Source of the DNA: Bacteroidota bacterium
GTDB taxonomy: Bacteria; Bacteroidota; Bacteroidia; Bacteroidales; Prolixibacteraceae
Direction: 5' to 3'
NCBI GenBank assembly: GCA_023488865.1
Contig: JAMDDG010000022.1
Coordinates: 5,417-34,819, forward strand
Length of the DNA stretch: 29,403 nucleotides
The notes beneath the pieces were generated by a model that saw only the letters and a list, made by a program, of their open reading frames with translations, made no database searches and was not told the origin of the DNA. A program made the position numbers and the translations under genes. This document shows, piece after piece, positions 14,368 through 20,249 of the stretch (its first letter is position 1; each line of letters opens with the position of its first letter).

Positions 14368-14865
14368 ATGGCAATTATAGTTTGCACGGAATGCAGAAAG
14401 GAAATTAGTGACAAGGCCGCCATTTGCCCTCATTGTGGCAATCCATTAGGCGCCATTCGTTCTCCACATCAATCTTATTCCTACAACATCGATACACCAA
14501 GTCAAGATGTTGTGTGCCCTAAGTGTAGATCAACTCAAATATCATCCAATAAAAAAGGTTTTAGTGGAACGAATGCGGTGGCTGGTGCGCTTCTAACTGG
14601 AGGGGTTGGTGTTCTTGCTGGGACAATTGGGAGCAACAAAGTCAAGATTACGTGTCTCAAATGCGGGTATGTTTTTAATCCAGGAGATAAACCAATAACA
14701 CCAACTGAGCCAATGCCTTTTAAATGGAGCACATTTTTAACGATGTTAGCTGTTTTAATTCCATTTCTTGTACTCTTCTTTTTGATATTGCATTTTTGGG
14801 GATTTTTGGCAGTGATAATCTTCATAGCCATATATCTGGCTGTATTAAAATTCATTTTGTTTTAA
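14368..14865 (+). CDS. Zinc-ribbon membrane protein
   Basis: The 165-residue protein starts with a zinc ribbon (C6-x2-C9 and C20-x2-C23, in CTECRKEISDKAAICPHCG). A second metal-site pair is CPKC (about 50-53) with CLKC (about 95-98), separated by a glycine-rich hydrophobic hairpin NAVAGALLTGGVGVLAGTIG. The C-terminus (about 118-165) holds two closely spaced membrane spans. The zinc ribbons face the cytoplasm if the positive-inside rule holds. Similar 'zinc ribbon domain' proteins occur widely, without an agreed role. It follows the lipoprotein gene by 19 bases, so the two may form an operon whose products act at the envelope. Confidence 0.75.
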   Translation: MAIIVCTECRKEISDKAAICPHCGNPLGAIRSPHQSYSYNIDTPSQDVVCPKCRSTQISSNKKGFSGTNAVAGALLTGGVGVLAGTIGSNKVKITCLKCGYVFNPGDKPITPTEPMPFKWSTFLTMLAVLIPFLVLFFLILHFWGFLAVIIFIAIYLAVLKFILF

Positions 14866-15044
14866 GGGATAATACCCCAACCTTGCTGCCTTCAAAAAAC
14901 CACCAAGAATAATGCAAGAATATTTCTTGATCAATTAAATATTTATCATGAATATAACTATTGAATCACCTGTTAATGTGAGGTTTATTGAGATTTGTAC
15001 AGCTCTTGTAAATCAAGAAAAACGCAAGAACAATTGAAGCAACC

Positions 15045-15590
15045 ATGCAACTTGCTACAATTCAAACAAAGATTTACGAGATAAGAGGCCAAAAGGTGAT
15101 GTTGGATTTTGACCTTGCTGAGCTTTACGAAGTGGAGACAAGGGCCTTAAACCAGGCAGTAAAGCGAAATATAAGGCGTTTCCCGGAAGACTTTATGTTT
15201 CAGGTTACCGGCGAAGAATATGCTTCTCTAAGATCACAATTTGTGACCTTAGAGATATTGGGGTTGCAAAATGAAGCCTCAAACAAGGGGAGAGGAAAAC
15301 ATACGAAATATCTACCATACGCATTTACCGAACAGGGAGTTGCCATGCTGAGTGGAATATTGAAATCGGTTAAAGCCATTGATGTCAATATCTCCATAAT
15401 GAGGGCTTTTGTCTTTATCAGGCAATATGCTTTATCGCACAACGATTTGACAACTAAACTTCTGGAACTCGAAAGTAAGTATGATAAACAGTTTAAAGAC
15501 GTTTATGAAGCAATAACCTTCTTGCTACAAAAAGACAATCAGGAAACCGAACAGAAACAGCGCAGAAGAATAGGTTATCACAAATTGTGA
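15045..15590 (+). CDS. ORF6N-domain regulatory protein
   Basis: The 181-residue protein is a typical ORF6N protein of phages and mobile elements. Its signatures are IYEIRGQKVMLDFDLAELYE (about 9-28), VKRNIRRFPEDFMFQVT, LRSQFVTLE, YLPYAFTEQGVAMLSGIL and VNISIMRAFVFIRQ. The C-terminal third is charged and helical (LLELESKYDKQFKDVYEAI). ORF6N domains bind DNA and are thought to act as regulators. In frame upstream of the ATG, codons for KKNARTIEAT continue the similarity to a fragment at 15612-15719, then reach a stop, so the gene may once have been longer. A palindrome, TCACAATTTGTGA, lies inside the LRSQFVT codons, and another covers the stop. The 180-base gap before it contains a possible 29-residue frame at 14948-15037. 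Confidence 0.88.
   Translation: MQLATIQTKIYEIRGQKVMLDFDLAELYEVETRALNQAVKRNIRRFPEDFMFQVTGEEYASLRSQFVTLEILGLQNEASNKGRGKHTKYLPYAFTEQGVAMLSGILKSVKAIDVNISIMRAFVFIRQYALSHNDLTTKLLELESKYDKQFKDVYEAITFLLQKDNQETEQKQRRRIGYHKL
15234..15246. promoter_or_regulatory. TCACAAWTTGTGA palindrome, copy 1 (inside ORF6N)
   Basis: TCACAATTTGTGA lies in the conserved LRSQFVT codons of the ORF6N gene; flanking bases extend the symmetry (AG...CT). It may simply reflect coding constraint, but it matches the two non-coding copies. Confidence 0.3.
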
Positions 15591-15591
15591 T
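15577..15591. promoter_or_regulatory. TCACAAWTTGTGA palindrome, copy 2 (over ORF6N stop)
   Basis: ATCACAAATTGTGAT is a perfect palindrome covering the last codons and stop of ORF6N. It is followed by AAGTTCACAAAA and then by a short frame at 15612. The same layout recurs at 16381. Confidence 0.45.
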
Positions 15592-15611
15592 AAGTTCACA
15601 AAAGTACGGGT

Positions 15612-15719
15612 ATGGACAAAATCCTCAAAATATTATTCAGCAAGAAAAATGCAAGAACAATTAAAACGAATAGGCAATTCACAACAATACAAACCAAGAT
15701 TTATGGAAGTAGACAATAG
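15612..15719 (+). pseudogene. Decayed ORF6N-type gene start (35-codon fragment)
   Basis: This frame reads MDKILKILFSKKNARTIKTN and then RQFTTIQTKIYGSRQ before a stop. KKNARTI...TIQTKIY aligns with the in-frame region around the start of the intact ORF6N gene (KKNARTIEATMQLATIQTKIY), and the DNA matches at about 45 of 62 positions without gaps. Its first residues resemble the start of the protein at 16453 (MIKTLKIVFSKK). I read it as a duplicated 5' piece of an ORF6N gene, now truncated. The next gene is read across it in another frame. Confidence 0.45.
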
Positions 15720-16122
15720 AAATGACCGGCTTAACCTCGTATTGCTTTCCTGTTTGGAGGTTAAGAGCAAAAAGGATGACGAAAGGATAGCTTTTCTGCA
15801 AAGCAGATACCCGGACCACAAAACTTTTGAGTTGGGTCTGTTAAAGGGGCTCATTGAAAGGGATATGGTATCACGAACCGACTTAACCCCTGAAAGGCCA
15901 GGGTTAGATGAAAACGGAAATCCGGTTGCTCACGAATTTTCACCATATTCCACGAACCGTAGCGGCCGGATTGCCCTTGACAATAACCTCTTCCCTTCCA
16001 ACATTACCGAACAAGCGAGAAAAGAACGTCATGCGAGGCTGGATAATTGGGTTAAGTGGGTTGCGGTCATTGGCGGGCTGCTTGGGCTGTTCAATTTCTT
16101 CCATACATTGCTCAAAGGCTAA
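15649..16122 (+). CDS. Tail-anchored protein of unknown function
   Basis: The longest frame has 157 residues. The first 18 codons are read out of frame across the decayed ORF6N fragment, so the ATG at 15703 (MEVDNRNDRLNLVLLSCL, 139 residues) may be the real start. The middle is charged and soluble-looking (KSKKDDERIAFLQSRYPDHK, then FELGLLKGLIERDMVSR). A proline-rich stretch and a basic helix RKERHARLDNWVKW precede a single C-terminal membrane span VAVIGGLLGLFNFFHTLLKG. It would be anchored by its tail with the rest in the cytoplasm. No family is recognised. The last 183 bases overlap an opposite-strand frame. Membrane anchoring next to other envelope proteins suggests a shared accessory role. 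Confidence 0.6.
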   Translation: MQEQLKRIGNSQQYKPRFMEVDNRNDRLNLVLLSCLEVKSKKDDERIAFLQSRYPDHKTFELGLLKGLIERDMVSRTDLTPERPGLDENGNPVAHEFSPYSTNRSGRIALDNNLFPSNITEQARKERHARLDNWVKWVAVIGGLLGLFNFFHTLLKG

Positions 16123-16317
16123 TTCAATGGCTTTACTTACTTCAATGCGTTGGCCTTTATGCAAAGGGAGCTTGTTGCTGACAACGTACCTCTCAATACA
16201 GGCAGCGTTCATTACAAAGCTGTTTACATCGGCAAACGGGACATTCAGATTTGATGCGATTTCAAGGCAACGAAGCCTTCGAGATTCGGCTGTTTCTTCT
16301 GCGCTAAGATTTTTCAT
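15940..16317 (-). CDS. Possible small phage protein, antisense overlap
   Basis: The frame has 125 residues. The first 66 (16120-16317) do not overlap another gene and look like a real soluble protein: MKNLSAEETAESRRLRCLEI, ASNLNVPFADVNSFVMNAAC and KGQRIEVSKAIELAFEQCME. The opening resembles small Bacteroidota phage proteins that start 'MENLSxEExxxRxRCLEIA'. The remaining 59 residues are antisense to the tail-anchored protein gene and look less natural, so the gene may have lost its own stop. A TAACTTTAG sequence 20-30 bases upstream is a weak -7 candidate. I consider the N-terminal half probably coding. Confidence 0.4.
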   Translation of the reverse strand: MKNLSAEETAESRRLRCLEIASNLNVPFADVNSFVMNAACIERYVVSNKLPLHKGQRIEVSKAIELAFEQCMEEIEQPKQPANDRNPLNPIIQPRMTFFSRLFGNVGREEVIVKGNPAATVRGIW

Positions 16318-16380
16318 GGGTTGAATTTTTTAACACTCTAAAGTTACAAAAAATATTCCCAATAAGCACACCTATATGTG

Positions 16381-16395
16381 ATCACAAATTGTGAT
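16381..16395. promoter_or_regulatory. TCACAAWTTGTGA palindrome, copy 3
   Basis: ATCACAAATTGTGAT recurs here, followed by GAGTTCACAAAA as at 15577. It lies between the divergent genes 15940-16317 and 16453-17238, about 58 bases before the latter's ATG, which is a normal operator position. Confidence 0.5.
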
Positions 16396-16452
16396 GAGTT
16401 CACAAAAATTCCGGGCAATTTAAGGTTGCAAATTGAAACCCCAAACGATAGT

Positions 16453-17238
16453 ATGATTAAGACCCTCAAAATAGTGTTCAGCAAGAAAACGAGTTCCAGG
16501 AACTTGGCGGAAGCATTAAGGCTCTCCAAAAAATTAAACGGAAGCGTTGAAGGGGATATTGTTACAGTTGAGTTAACAGTCCAAGAAGTGTTTAACCTGT
16601 GGGAGTTGGTCAATGCCCTTTTAAATGCGATAGATAAATGGCGAAGCTTTGAGATCTATTGTAAAGGGGTACTTTGCAGAATCAATAAAGATTATCGTCA
16701 ACTCTTTTACGCGTTACAAGAAATAAGATCCTGTTATCATAACCAGCCAAATCCTCCTGAAGATTTCACGAAATGTAATCCGGGTTGGGGATGTGATAAG
16801 CTGAATTTTGTATCCCTGGAGCTGACAGGAAACTACAAAAAATGGTTTGAATTTGGGCAACTCGACCCTAGTGGTAATACCTGGATAGTTGACAAATTTA
16901 AAATTCTAAATGAAGTTCAGGCAGAGATTGATATAAAGTTCTTGAAAGTTTGCCCAGCATTTCCTTTAACTCGAATTGCTATGGTGATAAATAATCTCCC
17001 TGATGGGATTAAGCTAGGTGAAGAGTGGGTTGCTGAATGGTCCAATGAGTTGGTTGACGGAAAAATGACCAAAGTCTATTCGCTTCGATATGATAGGGAA
17101 TTTGAAGCTGAATGTAACTATGTTGAGAAGATTGCAACAAAAATACCTCAAAAAGTTGACTGCCCATATCCTAAAGGATCTGACCAATGGCTTGACTGGA
17201 TGACAGCCAAAGGATACCTAAACAATAAAAAACAATAG
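16453..17238 (+). CDS. Unrecognised 261-residue accessory protein
   Basis: The ATG at 16453 (MIKTLKIVFSKKTSSRNLAE) is preferred to a GTG at 16378 that would translate the palindrome; it gives 261 residues. The N-terminal 12 residues resemble the fragment at 15612. No catalytic motif, signal or membrane span is evident. Features are a helical N-terminal third with LRLSKKLNGSVEGDIVTVEL, a cysteine-containing middle (C94, C101, C119, C130 and C136 approximately) with NPGWGCDKLNFVSLEL, and a probable alpha/beta C-terminal part ending in GSDQWLDWMTAKGYL. Its stop is 2 bases before the next ATG, so it forms an operon with the HTH gene 17241-17540. A toxin, anti-phage effector or element-specific regulator are all possible; I cannot choose. 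Confidence 0.65.
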   Translation: MIKTLKIVFSKKTSSRNLAEALRLSKKLNGSVEGDIVTVELTVQEVFNLWELVNALLNAIDKWRSFEIYCKGVLCRINKDYRQLFYALQEIRSCYHNQPNPPEDFTKCNPGWGCDKLNFVSLELTGNYKKWFEFGQLDPSGNTWIVDKFKILNEVQAEIDIKFLKVCPAFPLTRIAMVINNLPDGIKLGEEWVAEWSNELVDGKMTKVYSLRYDREFEAECNYVEKIATKIPQKVDCPYPKGSDQWLDWMTAKGYLNNKKQ

Positions 17239-17240
17239 CC

Positions 17241-17540
17241 ATGCCTGCAAAGAGAGAATATACAAATGAGACAAAAGCGATCATGCTCCGGTTCTTTGAA
17301 GCGGTTGACATGGTTATTTCTCAAAAAAGGATCAGAGGGATCCAAACGTATTGCACACTGGCAGGCATTGACAGACGCCATTATTATGGCCAGAAAAAGG
17401 ATCTTGGGAGAGGGTGGTTTCAAATGTCCTGGATGCTGCCCCTGCTTAAAGAATTTAGTATATCATCGGATTGGATCCTTCTGGGAAAAGGGGGTATGTT
17501 TACCGTCAAAATGGAGAAAAAAGAGGCTATTCCGGCCTGA
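17241..17540 (+). CDS. Small HTH protein of Bacteroidota phage-repressor type
   Basis: The 99-residue protein resembles the N-terminal part of Bacteroidota phage repressors: FFEAVDMVISQKRIRG, then YCTLAGIDRRHYYGQKKDLG as the helix-turn-helix, then MLPLLKEFSISSDWILLGKG followed by MF, which is the 'xSxDWLLxGxGxMF' motif. No peptidase or dimerisation domain follows. It is probably a DNA-binding regulator co-expressed with the unrecognised 261-residue protein 2 bases upstream, a layout seen in effector/regulator pairs. It is the last gene of the element before the tRNA fragment. The 100-base gap behind it is AT-rich, with a loose TTTTCGT/ACGAAAA inverted repeat. Confidence 0.75.
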   Translation: MPAKREYTNETKAIMLRFFEAVDMVISQKRIRGIQTYCTLAGIDRRHYYGQKKDLGRGWFQMSWMLPLLKEFSISSDWILLGKGGMFTVKMEKKEAIPA

Positions 17541-17653
17541 TCAAAGAGAGCTAAATAATCACTGTTTTCGTCATTGTTCTCCAATAGTTCCACGAAAATC
17601 CAACTACATTTTTATAAGCTATTTATTTACACCCGATTAGCTTTGCTCAATCG

Positions 17654-17702
17654 GAAGTTTCCTAAACTTTAGATTCGCGTTCGAGTCGCGGTGAGGCTAC
17701 CA
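17654..17702 (+). other. tRNA 3' fragment (Arg-CCT type), probable att site
   Basis: The 3' two thirds of a tRNA are visible: anticodon stem GAAGT/ACTTT around the loop TTCCTAA (anticodon CCT, arginine), variable bases AGAT, T-arm TCGCG-TTCGAGT-CGCGG, acceptor strand TGAGGCT, A, then CCA. The matching acceptor strand AGCCTCA and a normal D-arm are missing upstream; only GCTCAATCGGA recalls a D-loop. Phage integration into a tRNA 3' end leaves exactly such a fragment at the far junction. I therefore take this as the right boundary of the element, with the intact tRNA and integrase expected beyond the left edge of the window. A decayed tRNA is the alternative. Confidence 0.6.
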
Positions 17703-17703
17703 A

Positions 17704-17736
17704 AATACCCTGAATACGTAAAGTGTTCAGGGTATT
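17704..17736 (+). terminator. Rho-independent terminator after tRNA fragment
   Basis: An 11-bp perfect stem, AATACCCTGAA with TTCAGGGTATT, extended by two weaker pairs around a CGTAAAG loop, is followed by GCTTTTCT. It begins right after the CCA and was presumably the terminator of the original tRNA gene. Confidence 0.75.
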
Positions 17737-17759
17737 GCTTTTCTGACCGGAAAATAAAT

Positions 17760-17792
17760 AAATCCCCTCAAGGTCTTCAGCTGAGGGGATTT
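17760..17792 (-). terminator. Terminator downstream of metK
   Basis: An 11-bp perfect stem, AAATCCCCTCA with TGAGGGGATTT, encloses an 11-base loop. On the minus strand it is followed by TATTTATTTT. It lies 36 bases after the metK stop and probably ends metK transcription. Confidence 0.75.
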
Positions 17793-17827
17793 AATATTCA
17801 TCATTTAACAAGATAGCGCGTCAAAAC

Positions 17828-19084
17828 TCATAACTTGAACGCTTCCCTGATCTTTGCCACATAATCCAATTTTTCCCAGGTAAACAGCTCAACCTCTTTT
17901 TCGATGTTGCCAAAATAAGCCGATTCGAATTTTTTGGTTACCGTTCGCGGTGTGCGGCCCATGTGACCATAGGAGGCACTCTCTTCGTAGATCGGATTCC
18001 GCAATTTCAAACGTTGTTCGATGGCATAGGGACGAAGGTCGAACAAAGCGGCAATTTTATCGGCAATTTGATTGTCGTGCAAAGTTACTTTAGCCGATCC
18101 ATAGGTGTTGACATAGATGTTGACCGGTTGTGCCACGCCGATGGCATAAGCCAACTGGACCAGCATCTCGCCTGCTACACCTGCCGCCACCATGTTTTTC
18201 GCGATGTGACGGGCAGCATAAGCGGCAGAACGGTCGACCTTTGACGGGTCTTTCCCGGAGAAAGCGCCGCCACCGTGAGCTCCGCGGCCACCGTAAGTGT
18301 CGACAATAATTTTACGTCCGGTAAGGCCGCTGTCGCCGTGGGGACCTCCGATGACGAATTTCCCGGTAGGGTTGACGTGCAGAATGTATCCCGGTTCGAA
18401 CAATTTCTGAATGCGGACGGGAAGTACTGCTTTGGTCGCGGGGATCAGGATGTTTTGAACATCTTCCTTGATTTTAGCCAACATTTTTACATCATCAGCA
18501 TCAAAATCATCGTGCTGTGTTGAAATTACGATGGTATGTACCTTAACGGCCTGGTTGTTGTCGTCGTATTCGATGGTCACCTGGGATTTGGCATCCGGGC
18601 GGAGGTATTTCATGACTTTGCCCGCTCTGCGGATTTTGGCTAACTCTTTGAGCAAGGCATGGGCCAGTTCGAGTGGAAGCGGCATATAATTGTCAGTTTC
18701 ACTGCAGGCATAGCCGAACATCATGCCCTGGTCGCCGGCGCCCTGATTTTCAAGCTCGGCGCGTTCAACACCTCTGTTGATATCGGGTGATTGCTCGTGA
18801 AGTGCAGTCAGCACGCCGCAGGAGTCGCCGTCGAACTGGTACTCGGCTTTGGTATAGCCTATTTTGTTGATGACCTTGCGGGCCACTTCGCGTACATCGA
18901 CATAGGTTTCTGATTTGATTTCGCCGGCTAATATCACTTGTCCGGTGGTGACCATTGTTTCGCAGGCCACTTTTGACTTTGGATCATAAGCCAGGAACTC
19001 ATCCAATACGGCATCCGAAATTTGGTCCGCAACTTTGTCTGGATGACCTTCTGATACTGATTCTGAGGTAAATAGATATCCCAT
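17828..19084 (-). CDS. metK: S-adenosylmethionine synthase (methionine adenosyltransferase)
   Basis: MetK makes S-adenosylmethionine from methionine and ATP, releasing phosphate and diphosphate, in the cytoplasm; it usually works as a tetramer. The 418-residue protein is full length. It shows GHPDK (13-17), the signature GAGDQGMMFGYA (115-126) and the phosphate-binding loop GGGAFSGKD (271-279), with the usual three-domain order. It is a single-gene unit: a Bacteroidota promoter and a SAM-II-like riboswitch lie upstream and a terminator downstream, so the product should repress its own synthesis. It is the first intact core gene right of the phage boundary, and base composition and codon use look more GC-rich than in the element. 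No unusual residues are seen in the motifs. Confidence 0.97.
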   Translation of the reverse strand: MGYLFTSESVSEGHPDKVADQISDAVLDEFLAYDPKSKVACETMVTTGQVILAGEIKSETYVDVREVARKVINKIGYTKAEYQFDGDSCGVLTALHEQSPDINRGVERAELENQGAGDQGMMFGYACSETDNYMPLPLELAHALLKELAKIRRAGKVMKYLRPDAKSQVTIEYDDNNQAVKVHTIVISTQHDDFDADDVKMLAKIKEDVQNILIPATKAVLPVRIQKLFEPGYILHVNPTGKFVIGGPHGDSGLTGRKIIVDTYGGRGAHGGGAFSGKDPSKVDRSAAYAARHIAKNMVAAGVAGEMLVQLAYAIGVAQPVNIYVNTYGSAKVTLHDNQIADKIAALFDLRPYAIEQRLKLRNPIYEESASYGHMGRTPRTVTKKFESAYFGNIEKEVELFTWEKLDYVAKIREAFKL

Positions 19085-19169
19085 AGTTAAAATATTTGTG
19101 CCACTTCTTTAGGGTGACGGATGAATAAAACTAAATGGGATGGATGATTGAAGGGGAAGTAAATACATG

Positions 19170-19220
19170 TTGTTTTAGCATTTTTTTCCGTGGTTGCAAT
19201 CAATCAAATCCGTCCACGGC
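19170..19220 (-). promoter_or_regulatory. SAM-II-like riboswitch upstream of metK
   Basis: On the minus strand a 6-bp stem (CCGTGG with CCACGG) encloses a loop containing GATTTG and ATTGCAA, followed by AAATGCTAAAAC. This is the arrangement of the SAM-II aptamer: stem P1, a U-rich loop ending UUGCAA, then a downstream AAAUG-GCUAAA strand that forms the pseudoknot and binds S-adenosylmethionine. It lies between a promoter and metK, whose product makes the ligand. The aptamer ends about 85 bases before the ATG, longer than usual for SAM-II, so the switch may not mask the start site directly. Confidence 0.75.
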
Positions 19221-19221
19221 A

Positions 19222-19252
19222 CAAAGGTAAAATTTTATCTTTGAAAATACAA
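19222..19252 (-). promoter_or_regulatory. metK promoter
   Basis: TACCTTTG (19222-19229) is a perfect match to the Bacteroidota -7 TAnnTTTG, and TTG (19250-19252) lies 20 bases upstream as the -33 element. Transcription should begin near 19217-19219, right at the start of the riboswitch stem. Confidence 0.8.
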
Positions 19253-19256
19253 GCGT

Positions 19257-19326
19257 CTAAAGTGAGCTAAAATGGCTAAAGTATTTATTGCTTCAACGCA
19301 AAAATAATTTTTCCCTTTAACTTTAG
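19257..19326. repeat. Intergenic CTAAAGTG-type repeat
   Basis: CTAAAGTGAGCTAAA (19257-19271) and CTAAAGT (19276-19282) are followed by an inverted copy, ACTTTAG, at 19320-19326. CTAAAGTGAGCTAAA also occurs in the gap at 25754. The rest of the 360-base metK-nagB gap holds the metK promoter and riboswitch and a possible 27-residue frame (19358-19441) just before nagB, which may be chance. No clear nagB promoter is seen. Confidence 0.4.
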
Positions 19327-19443
19327 GCACTCAAGGCACTTCTACAATAAAATAACCATGATTCGGAAATCACTAACTGAAATGAAAATAATTCTCGAAA
19401 TCTGGCTATTCCATACGACCATTGAAAAACAAATTATGTAATT

Positions 19444-20178
19444 ATGAATATCAACATCCCAAAAACCCCTTCCGAACTTGGGAAAAATGCGGCAAACTTA
19501 GTTGCGGTCAAATTGAAAGAGGCAATCAGGGAGAAAGGGGAAGCCCGTTTACTGGTTTCGACGGGCAGCTCCCAGTTTGAAACGCTTGCAGCTTTGGTAG
19601 TCAGCGACGTCAACTGGGCTTGCGTATCGGTTTTTCATCTGGATGAATACATTGGGTTAAAGTTGACACATCCTGCCAGCTTCAGAAAATATCTTTACGA
19701 GAGGTTTATCGACCGGATTGCGGTCAAAGCGTTTTATCCGGTTGAGGGGACTGGCGATGTGGCTGAGAATATCAGGTTGCTCTCCGCTGAGATTTTAAAA
19801 AAGCCTATCGATGTTGGAGTAATTGGAATTGGTGAAAATGCGCACATTGCCTTCAATGACCCTCCGGCAGATTTTGAAACCCACTCCCCTTATCTGATCG
19901 TTCATTTGGATGATCGGTGCAAGTTGCAGCAGGTCAATGAGGGCTGGTTCCCTTCCTTGAAAGAGGTGCCTGCTACGGCCATCTCCATGAGTGTCAATCA
20001 AATAATGAAATGCAAAATTATCGTTTCCGCTGTGCCGCATTTGGTTAAAGCAGAGGCTGTCGCCCAGACCCTGGGTAATGATGTGACAAATTTGGTGCCC
20101 GCCACCCGGCTAAAGCAGCATCCTGACTGGCATCTGTTTCTGGATGCCAACTCTGCTTCGAAGGTTGTGAGGCTTTGA
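19444..20178 (+). CDS. NagB-like glucosamine-6-phosphate deaminase/isomerase
   Basis: The 244-residue protein belongs to the NagB/6-phosphogluconolactonase fold. Visible are the phosphate loop STGSSQ (39-44), LDEYIGL (66-72) and GIGENAHIAFNDPPADF (128-144). NagB converts glucosamine-6-phosphate to fructose-6-phosphate and ammonia. Compared with E. coli NagB (DGHIAFNEP) the catalytic-loop aspartate is replaced by asparagine and the glutamate by aspartate, while the histidine (H134) is kept. This variant, ENxHIAFNDPP, is common in a NagB-like subfamily whose exact substrate is less certain. The nagA-like gene follows after 71 bases and a sodium symporter after that, so an amino-sugar phosphate is the likely substrate. 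Confidence 0.8.
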   Translation: MNINIPKTPSELGKNAANLVAVKLKEAIREKGEARLLVSTGSSQFETLAALVVSDVNWACVSVFHLDEYIGLKLTHPASFRKYLYERFIDRIAVKAFYPVEGTGDVAENIRLLSAEILKKPIDVGVIGIGENAHIAFNDPPADFETHSPYLIVHLDDRCKLQQVNEGWFPSLKEVPATAISMSVNQIMKCKIIVSAVPHLVKAEAVAQTLGNDVTNLVPATRLKQHPDWHLFLDANSASKVVRL

Positions 20179-20249
20179 AAAGTTTAAAAGTTTGAATTGT
20201 ATAAGGGTTTAAAACGTAGTTATTTTCAGAAACTAACAAAGCAGGATCC

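Noticed and set aside
17266..17640. 124-residue frame overlapping the small HTH gene
   Set aside because: It is read in another frame through an HTH protein with a good repressor motif, and has a Cys/Trp/Lys-rich composition without domain signs.
1..17660. Integrase or transposase inside the element
   Set aside because: No frame shows tyrosine recombinase, serine recombinase or DDE motifs; if present, the integrase lies left of this window.
19095..19225. Long-range pairing TTTGTGCC (19218-19225) with GGCACAAA (19095-19102) around the metK leader
   Set aside because: Most of the upstream arm is promoter sequence that should not be transcribed, so only three or four bases could pair in the RNA.
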